Positions 7,291 to 14,613 of a stretch of 55,597 bases of DNA are shown piece after piece. Position 1 is the stretch's first letter. Each line of letters begins with the position of its first letter. A program made the translations under genes and the position numbers. The stretch is from DASRHT01 sp035293765 (lineage in GTDB: Bacteria; Chloroflexota; Ktedonobacteria; Ktedonobacterales; Ktedonobacteraceae): positions 1-55,597 of the forward strand of contig DATGMF010000063.1 in the NCBI GenBank assembly GCA_035293765.1, in the 5' to 3' direction. Below the pieces are notes generated by a model, which saw only the letters and a program-made list of their open reading frames with translations, was not told where the DNA came from and searched no databases.

Positions 7291-7974
7291 CTATTCAGTG
7301 CTCTTTTTCGTCAAAGCAGCGAGCATTTGTAGCATTGAGTCAAACTTACCGTCCAGCGAGGTAAAACGCTGCTCAAACTTGTTTTCTAGTGCGGTGAACC
7401 GTTGATCGGTTTTGCTTTCTAGTGCGGTGAACCGTTGATCGGTTTTGCTTTCTTGATCTGCCAAACGCCGGTCTAGATTGTCGAACTTCCCTTCCAGTGT
7501 CGTAAAACGCTGCTCTAGGTTGTCGAACTTCCCTTCCAGTGTCGTAAAACGCTGCTCTAGATTGTCGAACTTCCCTTCCAGTGTCGTAAAACGCTGCTCT
7601 AGGTTGTCGAACTTCCCTTCTATTACAGTGAACCGTTGATCGGTTTTGCTTTCTTGAGCCGCAAGACGCTGCTCTAGATTGTCGAACTTTTCTTCCTGTG
7701 TCGTAAAACGCTGGTCGGTTTTCTTATCTAGAGCGATAATGTGGCGATCTAAGCGGTCAAACTTCACATAAAACGCTCCAATATCTTGCTTGATATCAGA
7801 AAGTTGCTCGTCTGTATCCTGTTTGAACGTCTTTAACCGCTTGATAATATCGCCTGTCAGGCCGCTCACCATTGTAAACTGCATCGCCATATCCTGATGT
7901 GACTGAACAGCATCCGCTTTAAACTGTGTAAACTCATGCTCTAATTTTTGTAACCGTTCTTCTTGCATTGCCAT
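7291..7974 (-). CDS. repeat-built coiled-coil protein
   Basis: 227-residue soluble protein with no enzymatic domain. Residues from about 75 to the end are one long predicted coiled coil made of repeats. Four tandem 14-residue units of the type GKFDNLEQRFTTLE (two heptads each) are flanked by 11-residue units of the type ESKTDQRFTAL (hendecads). A TTG at 7980 extends the frame by two residues, but ATG 7974 sits 6 bases after a GGGGGG purine run and is preferred. The repeat DNA is nearly identical between units, suggesting recent slippage or homogenisation. Similar proteins occur as structural spacers or phage-tail-like fibres; no function is assigned. Confidence 0.75.
   Translation of the reverse strand: MAMQEERLQKLEHEFTQFKADAVQSHQDMAMQFTMVSGLTGDIIKRLKTFKQDTDEQLSDIKQDIGAFYVKFDRLDRHIIALDKKTDQRFTTQEEKFDNLEQRLAAQESKTDQRFTVIEGKFDNLEQRFTTLEGKFDNLEQRFTTLEGKFDNLEQRFTTLEGKFDNLDRRLADQESKTDQRFTALESKTDQRFTALENKFEQRFTSLDGKFDSMLQMLAALTKKSTE
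7472..7639. repeat. 42-bp tandem repeat inside the coiled-coil gene
   Basis: Four nearly identical 42-bp units begin at 7472, 7514, 7556 and 7598. They differ mainly at one base near the start (TCTAGATTG or TCTAGGTTG). Each unit encodes 14 residues, i.e. two coiled-coil heptads. A second 33-bp repeat (11 residues) lies at about 7380-7450. Confidence 0.9.
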
Positions 7975-8234
7975 ATCCAACCCCCCTACTCCTCAGTGGA
8001 GTATACCATACAACATAGCCCCTCACAACAAACAGGTTGCCCTGATTTTCTCTGAGTTGCACTTACTGTCAAAATTAGCTCAACTGACAGCAAAAATATT
8101 ATACAATAGTAAACGAGGAAAACACAATTGCTGAACGTTGAGTAGGAATAGCTTCTTATCAATAAAGCACAAGCGACAAATCGAACGCCATCAATCGCGT
8201 CGCCACAGGCATCGGAGGCTCTACGAGGAGACAA

Positions 8235-10313
8235 TCACGGCAACACAAAACTGTACAGTTGATAGCGGAAGGCGGTCCAGTCGCTATTTTGTGGCTCGGT
8301 TGTGCGCACAAAATCGATGCGTACAGTTACCGCTGATTTGCCGGCGGTGAGCGCGGGCGGCAGGGGGAAATCTTCGTCGCGCCAGCAACGCTGGTGGCCG
8401 TCAATACCGAAGCGATTCGACGCGCCGGCATCGTACCATGTACCGGCAAAAGTGTTATCAAGATAGACGTTCGCGCGCTGATTCGCGACACAATCATTGA
8501 AGGTACGCCGCAAGAAAGCGCCAACGTTGCGCGGATCGAGCTTCATGGTAAAGCTAGTAGACCCCGTTGTCGCCGTCCCGCTCATAGTAACCAGAGGTAC
8601 ATGGGTAAGATATTCATAGGCGGCGGTCATCCGGTAAGATTGTTCGCCCGTGGCCCGATACTGATGTTCAGCACGACCGGTCGGCGTGGCTGGCGCTAGC
8701 TGGTCGCTGAGCAGCGCGGTTTCGGCAGGAGTGCCATACCAGAGCATCGTTGCCCGATAGGGATGCGTGCTTTGATTGACTCCTCCATGTTCCCAGTTCA
8801 CCACTAGATGACGATTGAATGGCAGCGCGTCGGCGATGAGGAAACGATAGAGCGCCGCGCCGTCATGATCGCTACCGGCAGGATTATTGATGCTGCTGGG
8901 GAGCCCGCCCAGCGGCAACGACACCTGAGTTCCGCCATGCCAGTAGTCGCCACCCTCGCCCCATTCCTCCGTTCCAGTTACCGCGATCTGTGGCGTCTGG
9001 CTATCATCAAGGTAGATATGCGGATCGCCCTCCAGCGTGCTATCCGGCGCGGCGAAGTTGATTACGGTGCCCACCAGTTTACCGCTCCCCCGCACGTCCA
9101 GAAACGTCATATCCTGCCCGGCCTGCGGATGCGGGACGCTCGTATAGGTGGCATGAAAGGTGCCCCACCATTGCTGGGGATCAGGAAATGGCTCATAACG
9201 CACATTCCAGGCAATATTATTCAGCGAGTGATTGGAGAGGATAGCGATACGAGCCTGGGAGGAAAACGGCATCGGCCAGTAGAGATTGAAGTGCATTGAG
9301 CCGCCAGGATCGCTATTTGCACCGGCGATCCAGCCCTGCACCAGTGGACGGCCCGCAGGTTGATAGACGCCCGCGCCATCTCCAACCAGGAACTTGAGCG
9401 GCGCATCGACGCTGGGTTGGGCCTCACCATCCCACGAGATCAGCAGGCGGGCGTTGCCAAAATCCACCATTTCCGCCGCCGGCACCTGGAATGTGAGGGC
9501 GCGAATCTGGCTGGGACCAGACAGGGTAACAACGGAAGCCTCTTTGCCGCCCGTTAGCGCCAGCTTCCCACCTTGCTGCGAGATCGTCGTGGGCGCAATA
9601 TCGCTGCCGGCGCAACGCAGCAGGCTCACAACATCGTTAGCGCGCACCGTGCTGTTCCAGGTAGCGAGAGGCGTGCCATAGGGCAGCTTGCGATAGAGCG
9701 CATAGAAGTTGCCATTTGCCTGCTGCGCAGCCCATGTCATGCTCTGATTGAAGGTGAGGCCGGTCGCCAGGATGCTGCTGCCCTGGCTCTCCTGTGGATT
9801 GAGCGAAAGCGGGTAAGGGAACGCGCTCGCTGGCGCACCAGCAGGATTTGCCTGTCCAAGATCATTCACATTGATCGTGGCAGGAGCGTGACCGTCGAGC
9901 GCGAGCTTCCAGGGTCCGCCATAACTCTCCTGCATGCGCATGAAGGTGACAACGCCTGGCCCGGTCTGGTCAAATAAAACATGCTCGCCATCGGGCAGAA
10001 CTCGTAAATAGTGCGTATTATCAGCGTTGCTTCCGGCGGGATCGGCGGTGGACTGTCCTTCCACGCGATCACCCATTTCCAGATAGGAGAGCTTATCCCA
10101 ATGACGATAAGCATCAAGGCCGAGATAGAGCGGCGGCGCGGTACGGGCCACCGAGGCTGTGGAAGAGGATGCATTCAGGACAGTTTGAGCGGCGGCGCAG
10201 AACTGGCTGGCTTGATTTGCAGGCGTATTAAACCACAAATAGGTAGATAACAGGACCACTATTGCTAAAACAAGGGATGGTAAGGCGATACGAGCACGGA
10301 AAAGGCGACGCAT
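8235..10313 (-). CDS. secreted DUF2961 (GH172-like) protein
   Basis: 692-residue exported protein. An N-terminal hydrophobic segment (about 10-30) acts as signal or anchor. It is followed by LGLDAYRHWDKLSYLEMGDRV (about 64-84), the opening signature of DUF2961, and later motifs such as GTFHATY and WEHGGVNQSTHPYRATMLWYG typical of this beta-rich family. Some DUF2961 members are now classed as glycoside hydrolase family 172, acting on difructose anhydrides and fructo- or arabino-furanosides. Whether this one is active is unknown. The C-terminal 150 residues form an additional beta domain. No sugar-transport genes lie next to it. Confidence 0.8.
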   Translation of the reverse strand: MRRLFRARIALPSLVLAIVVLLSTYLWFNTPANQASQFCAAAQTVLNASSSTASVARTAPPLYLGLDAYRHWDKLSYLEMGDRVEGQSTADPAGSNADNTHYLRVLPDGEHVLFDQTGPGVVTFMRMQESYGGPWKLALDGHAPATINVNDLGQANPAGAPASAFPYPLSLNPQESQGSSILATGLTFNQSMTWAAQQANGNFYALYRKLPYGTPLATWNSTVRANDVVSLLRCAGSDIAPTTISQQGGKLALTGGKEASVVTLSGPSQIRALTFQVPAAEMVDFGNARLLISWDGEAQPSVDAPLKFLVGDGAGVYQPAGRPLVQGWIAGANSDPGGSMHFNLYWPMPFSSQARIAILSNHSLNNIAWNVRYEPFPDPQQWWGTFHATYTSVPHPQAGQDMTFLDVRGSGKLVGTVINFAAPDSTLEGDPHIYLDDSQTPQIAVTGTEEWGEGGDYWHGGTQVSLPLGGLPSSINNPAGSDHDGAALYRFLIADALPFNRHLVVNWEHGGVNQSTHPYRATMLWYGTPAETALLSDQLAPATPTGRAEHQYRATGEQSYRMTAAYEYLTHVPLVTMSGTATTGSTSFTMKLDPRNVGAFLRRTFNDCVANQRANVYLDNTFAGTWYDAGASNRFGIDGHQRCWRDEDFPLPPALTAGKSAVTVRIDFVRTTEPQNSDWTAFRYQLYSFVLP

Positions 10314-10652
10314 ACACAGTCCTTTCTTTCCTTAACTGCCCCAATCCTCTCTACTGGCGATCTTCTCATAGGAGAAGCGCAACAGGTTATACACATATAA
10401 CGTTTTATCAAAACAATGTGGGGGATAATGTGGCCTTGTGATACAATCGTCATTAGGAATATATTCGATTTGTTACCAGCAGGACAGGGACTGTAGGGGA
10501 CAACTCCTCCCACGATGAATCGGGGAGCCACGAATCGGGGGAGCTACCGGTTGCCCAGCCCCGATGCAGGGCGACCAATATTTTAGACGCGCCAGAATGC
10601 GATAAATCGCGACCCTACGATGATTCTGGGCGCGACAAGGAGGGAACTGACA
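10314..10652. other. intergenic region between divergent genes with one repeat element
   Basis: This spacer separates divergently transcribed genes and must hold both promoters, but no consensus pair stands out. The right half (10493-10618) is a member of the GTAG...CTAC repeat family. Confidence 0.6.
10493..10618. repeat. MITE-like element with GTAGGG/CCCTAC ends
   Basis: Starts GTAGGGGACAACTCC and ends ATCGCGACCCTAC, 126 bases. The interior includes ATGAATCGGGGAGC-type and GCGATAAATCGCG palindromes that recur elsewhere in the window. It lies directly upstream of the MetE-like gene. Confidence 0.7.
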
Positions 10653-11756
10653 ATGAACATCCATAGCGAAGTGGTAGGCAGCCTGCTCAGGCCAACCTAT
10701 CTGGCGGAAGCAAGAAAACAGTTCGAGGAAGGACAGATGAGCGCAGTAGATTTCAAGGCCGTGGAGGACCGCGCCGTCGATGAGGCCATTGCCTTGCAGG
10801 AAGGCGCCAACCTTGACGTGATTACCGATGGCGAGATGCGGCGCTATGCCTTCTTTGGACACCTGATCGAGGCATTATCAGGCTTTGATAAGCTTGGCGG
10901 CTGGGCTATTCCCTTCAGGGATGAGAGCGGCGATGAGCTTGTTCTTCAGCGACCTGTGGTGGTTGAGAAACTTCAGTGGAAGCGCAGCATGTGCTCAGAG
11001 GAATGGGTCTATCTGCGTTCCCACACCTCACGCCCCAACAACGTCCCAGAAAGGAAAGTTACGATCATCAGCGCCCAGCAGGCCGCAGCCTATTATGACC
11101 CTGAAAAGTCGAAGTCGGCCTATCCCACTCGCGACGCCTACCTGGCCGATATCGTGGCTTTCTCGCGGCACGAGGTCGATGAGCTGATTCGCCTGGGCTG
11201 CACCTATATCCAGATTGACGCTCCCCAGTACGCTGCTCTGCTCGACCCCAGGATACGCGAGGGCTATCGCCAGCGTGGCAACGACCCCGACAAAATCATC
11301 GATACCTGCATCGAAATGGACAACGCTATTATTGACGGTCATCCTGGAATCACCTTTGGCATGCACATCTGTCGCGGCAACAACCAGAGCAGATTCTATG
11401 CCAGCGGCGACTACGAGCCTATTTCGCGCATTTTCGCTCAGACCCATTTTCAGCGCTTCCTGCTCGAATACGACGACTCGCGTTCGGGCGGCTTCGAGCC
11501 ACTGCGACATGTGCCTGAAGATCGCTTCGTCGTCCTCGGTCTCGTGACCACCAAGAAGCCACGCCTGGAAACCGCCGACGAGCTAAAAAGCCGCATTGAG
11601 GAGGCAGCTCGCTTCTTCCCATTGGAGCGTCTCGCCCTCAGCCCTCAATGCGGCTTCGCTTCGACAATGGAAGGGAACCACATCTCCCTCGCAGATCAGC
11701 AGCACAAGCTGGAGCTCGTGGCAAACGTTGCTCGTGAGGTGTGGGGAGCTCCGTAG
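10653..11756 (+). CDS. cobalamin-independent methionine-synthase-like (MetE C-domain) zinc methyltransferase
   Basis: 367-residue single-domain protein of the MetE catalytic fold, half the size of full MetE because the N-terminal folate-binding domain is absent. The zinc site is intact: His238, Cys240 (MHICRGN), Glu272 and Cys333 (SPQCGF). Such stand-alone paralogues transfer methyl or alkyl groups between a small donor and a thiol; the donor here is unknown. ATG 10653 follows AAGGAGG by about 8 bases and is preferred to 10620. It lies 112 bases upstream of pcaH on the same strand, so it may take part in aromatic catabolism (for example handling methyl groups from methoxylated aromatics), but that is a guess. 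Its stop codon TAG lies within a repeat element. Confidence 0.82.
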   Translation: MNIHSEVVGSLLRPTYLAEARKQFEEGQMSAVDFKAVEDRAVDEAIALQEGANLDVITDGEMRRYAFFGHLIEALSGFDKLGGWAIPFRDESGDELVLQRPVVVEKLQWKRSMCSEEWVYLRSHTSRPNNVPERKVTIISAQQAAAYYDPEKSKSAYPTRDAYLADIVAFSRHEVDELIRLGCTYIQIDAPQYAALLDPRIREGYRQRGNDPDKIIDTCIEMDNAIIDGHPGITFGMHICRGNNQSRFYASGDYEPISRIFAQTHFQRFLLEYDDSRSGGFEPLRHVPEDRFVVLGLVTTKKPRLETADELKSRIEEAARFFPLERLALSPQCGFASTMEGNHISLADQQHKLELVANVAREVWGAP

Positions 11757-11792
11757 ATTGCGTCCTCGGACAACCGCAAGGGTTGCCCCTAC
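11753..11792. repeat. short GTAG...CTAC repeat that supplies a stop codon
   Basis: Begins with GTAG, of which TAG is the stop of the preceding gene, and ends CCCCTAC. It contains the palindrome GACAACC-gcaag-GGTTGCC. Miniature member of the dispersed family. Confidence 0.7.
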
Positions 11793-11868
11793 AGCGCGTC
11801 CGGCATCATCAGCAGCCTGAATAGCGAGGTATTTGATATTGGCTATATGAAATCAGGAGCAGTTCATC

Positions 11869-12600
11869 ATGGATAGCATCACCACCATTGGCACGATTAT
11901 TCGCGGTGATCGGGAAATCTTCCCGCCCTATTTATATGAAGCGTACCAATCGACCCGCCGCCGCGCTCCGCAGCTCCCGCTGATCGATGTGCCGCTCACC
12001 ATCTCGGAACTAACCGGGCCTGGACCTGCCATTAGCTCCGTTACGCCCGAAGACGCCGACCTCACGCGCAACGCTGGCACGGGAGGTGAGGCTATTGGGC
12101 AACGCATCATCGTCACCGGTCGCGTGCTTGACGAGCACGGAAATCCCATTCCCAATACCCTGCTGGAGATCTGGCAGGCCAATGCCTCCGGTCGCTACCT
12201 CCATAGGCGGGATCAGTGGCCTGGCCCGCTCGACCCAAACTTTCTGGGCATGGGACGCTGCCTGACAAATGCGGAGGGCGTTTACCGCTTCCTGACCATC
12301 CGACCAGGGGCATATCCCTGGAAAAACCATCTTAACGCGTGGCGACCTGCCCATATCCATTTCTCGGTCTTTGGTCCCTCCATGTTATCCCGCCTGGTCA
12401 CGCAAATGTACTTCCCCGACGATCCGCTTCACCAGATCGATCCGATCATGAACTCGGCCCCAACGGAAAAAGCGCGTCAAGGCTTGATCGCCGCTTATGC
12501 GCACGATGTGACAGAGCCGGAATGGGCGCTGGGCTATCGCTGGGATATCGTGCTGCATGGACCCGATGCTACCTATTTCGAACCAGGGGAGGCAAAGTAA
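11869..12600 (+). CDS. pcaH: protocatechuate 3,4-dioxygenase beta subunit
   Basis: 243-residue catalytic subunit of the intradiol dioxygenase that opens protocatechuate to 3-carboxy-cis,cis-muconate with O2. The four Fe(III) ligands can be placed: Tyr110 (in GRYLHR), Tyr149 (GAYPW), His162 and His164 (RPAHIHFS). The N-terminal segment YLYEAYQSTRRRAPQLPL is the usual PcaH arm that wraps the partner subunit. The length matches the family. Its stop codon overlaps the pcaG start by one base (TAATG), so translation is coupled and subunits are made in equal amounts. Confidence 0.95.
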   Translation: MDSITTIGTIIRGDREIFPPYLYEAYQSTRRRAPQLPLIDVPLTISELTGPGPAISSVTPEDADLTRNAGTGGEAIGQRIIVTGRVLDEHGNPIPNTLLEIWQANASGRYLHRRDQWPGPLDPNFLGMGRCLTNAEGVYRFLTIRPGAYPWKNHLNAWRPAHIHFSVFGPSMLSRLVTQMYFPDDPLHQIDPIMNSAPTEKARQGLIAAYAHDVTEPEWALGYRWDIVLHGPDATYFEPGEAK

Positions 12601-13181
12601 TGAGTATGCTGACTTTGACCAGTTCGCAAACCGTGGGGCCGTTCTTCTCGCCCTGTCTGCTACGCCCGGATGCCTGCCGCAATGTGCTGGTCGAGCCTGG
12701 AACCAGCGGCGAACGCATCCGCATCGAGGGATACGTGATTGACGGCGGCGGAGTTCCGATTGACGATGCGATAGTCGAAATATGGCAGGCCAACGCGCAC
12801 GGTCGCTACAACCATTCGGCGGACCAGGGAGCGGCCCCGCTGGAGCCTGCGTTTACCGGCTTCGGTCGCTCCGGCACCGACGAGAACGGCTGCTACTGGT
12901 TCGAGACGATCAAACCGGGACGAGTGCCATTCAAGGGCGAACAGATGCAGGCGCCTCACATCTGTGTTACCGTTTTCTCCCGAGGGCTGCTCAATCATGT
13001 GGTGACGCGCCTGTATTTCGCCGACGAGCCGAGCAATATTGATGATCCCATATTGCAATGCGTCCCCCAGAGCAGACGAGCAACCCTGTTAGCCAGGCGC
13101 GAGTCGGAAGGCGAGCCGGCAGTCTACCGCTTCGATATCGTCCTGCAAGGGGAAAACGAGACCGCTTTTTTTAATTTGTAA
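12600..13181 (+). CDS. pcaG: protocatechuate 3,4-dioxygenase alpha subunit
   Basis: 193-residue non-catalytic partner of PcaH with the same beta-sandwich fold (TSSQTVGPFFSPCLL, then GYVIDGGGVPIDDAIVEIWQANAHGRYNH). The second metal-ligand region reads APHICVTVF, with only one of the two histidines, as expected for an alpha subunit. A longer open frame from 12339 overlaps pcaH; the ATG at 12600, overlapping the pcaH stop, is the correct start. Confidence 0.94.
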   Translation: MSMLTLTSSQTVGPFFSPCLLRPDACRNVLVEPGTSGERIRIEGYVIDGGGVPIDDAIVEIWQANAHGRYNHSADQGAAPLEPAFTGFGRSGTDENGCYWFETIKPGRVPFKGEQMQAPHICVTVFSRGLLNHVVTRLYFADEPSNIDDPILQCVPQSRRATLLARRESEGEPAVYRFDIVLQGENETAFFNL

Positions 13182-13195
13182 CGGAGCCGCGAAAT

Positions 13196-14593
13196 ATGGC
13201 AGAGCAGGTTGAGGTATTATTCAGCACGCCCGCTATGTCCGCTACCTTCTCTCCAGAGGCGCATGTGCGTCAGATGCTGGCATTTGAGGCTGCGCTTGCC
13301 CGGGCCGAAGCTCGCGCGGGCATTATTCCACACGAAGCGGCCTTGAGCATCGCAGCCAGTTGCAGGGTGGAGCTGTTCGACATCGCGGCCCTGTATCGCG
13401 AAGCTGCGACGGCAGGCACGCCCGCTATTCCGCTTGTACGCATGCTGACGGAACAGGTCGAAAGTTCCGTAGGGACCCGCTTTAGCGCGTCCGACAGCGG
13501 AGTTGGAGCGCGGAACGCTTCAAGATACGTTCACTGGGGCGCCACCAGCCAGGACGCGATTGATAGCGCGCTAATGCTCCAGATGCGCGAGGGGCTTGAT
13601 CTCCTCATAACTGATCTGCTCAGCATATGCGCAACCTGCGCAGCCCTTGCCGAACAGCACCGGCACACCATCATGATCGGGCGAACGTTGCTGCAACAGG
13701 CATTGCCGATTACTTTCGGCCTCAAAGCGGCGCGTTGGCTGGCACTGCTGACGAGACAGGTGCAGGCGTTGCACGAGCAGCGCGCGCGGACGCTGGCTGT
13801 ACAGTTGGGGGGCGCGGCTGGCACGCTGGCATCGCTTGGCGAGAAGGGTCTGCAAGTCGTAGCACTGCTGGCCGAAGAGCTGAATCTGCCACAGCCCGAA
13901 CTGCCCTGGCATACCGAACGCGACCGCATTGCTGAGATTGCTTCTACACTCGGCATTGTAGCGGGCGCGCTGGCAAAGATCGCGGGCGATCTGGTGCTGC
14001 TCGCACAAACCGAAGTGGGGGAGGTGACGGAGGCCAGCGCACCGGGAAAAGGCGGCTCGTCGGCGATGCCTCAGAAGCGCAATCCGGTGGACGCTACCGG
14101 CGCCATCGCGGCGGCGCGCTTAGCCATCGGCGTGGTGCCGGTGATCCTCTCCGCGATGACGCAGGAGCACGAACGGGCCGCCGGGGGATGGCAGGCGGAA
14201 TGGGCCGCCATCCCTGATCTTTTCCGCTTCACGGCGCACGCGGTTGAGCGCGTGCGCGACGCCGTTGCCGGTCTCCAGATCGATCCGGCGCGTATGAGCG
14301 CAAATCTTGATCTCACACAGGGACTGGTGATGGCGGAAGCCCTGACAATGGCACTCTCTCCGCATGTGGGCAGGCCCGCAGCGTATCGTATCGTTCAGGA
14401 AGCCTGCCAGCATGCCACGACATCGGGCATCCATCTGCGCCAGGCGGCTATGCAGGATGCCCGGGTGCGCGCCATCCTTTCGCCCGCAGAGATTGACAAT
14501 GCCCTCGACCCCAGCCAGTACCTGGGCAGCACGGACACATTGATCGACCGGGCACTGGAAGCTTACCGTAGGGAGCAGTCGTTGCAAGGATAA
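13196..14593 (+). CDS. pcaB: 3-carboxy-cis,cis-muconate cycloisomerase
   Basis: 465-residue member of the fumarase/aspartase/class II cycloisomerase superfamily. It converts the ring-opened product of PcaGH into gamma-carboxymuconolactone. The superfamily signature GGSSAMPQKRNPVD is at about residues 285-298, and HWGATSQD (about 112) is the first active-site loop. The gene starts 14 bases after pcaG, completing a pcaHGB operon. The later steps (pcaC, pcaD, pcaIJ, pcaF) are not in the window. Confidence 0.93.
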   Translation: MAEQVEVLFSTPAMSATFSPEAHVRQMLAFEAALARAEARAGIIPHEAALSIAASCRVELFDIAALYREAATAGTPAIPLVRMLTEQVESSVGTRFSASDSGVGARNASRYVHWGATSQDAIDSALMLQMREGLDLLITDLLSICATCAALAEQHRHTIMIGRTLLQQALPITFGLKAARWLALLTRQVQALHEQRARTLAVQLGGAAGTLASLGEKGLQVVALLAEELNLPQPELPWHTERDRIAEIASTLGIVAGALAKIAGDLVLLAQTEVGEVTEASAPGKGGSSAMPQKRNPVDATGAIAAARLAIGVVPVILSAMTQEHERAAGGWQAEWAAIPDLFRFTAHAVERVRDAVAGLQIDPARMSANLDLTQGLVMAEALTMALSPHVGRPAAYRIVQEACQHATTSGIHLRQAAMQDARVRAILSPAEIDNALDPSQYLGSTDTLIDRALEAYRREQSLQG

Positions 14594-14613
14594 CGGGGCA
14601 GCAATCCTGGATT

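Noticed and set aside
7370..7680. Regular repeats that could be taken for a CRISPR array
   Set aside because: The units are in frame, have no unique spacers and code for a heptad coiled coil.
10265..10531. 88-residue frame upstream of the DUF2961 gene
   Set aside because: Overlaps the start of the exported protein gene and a repeat element; no ribosome binding site or motif.
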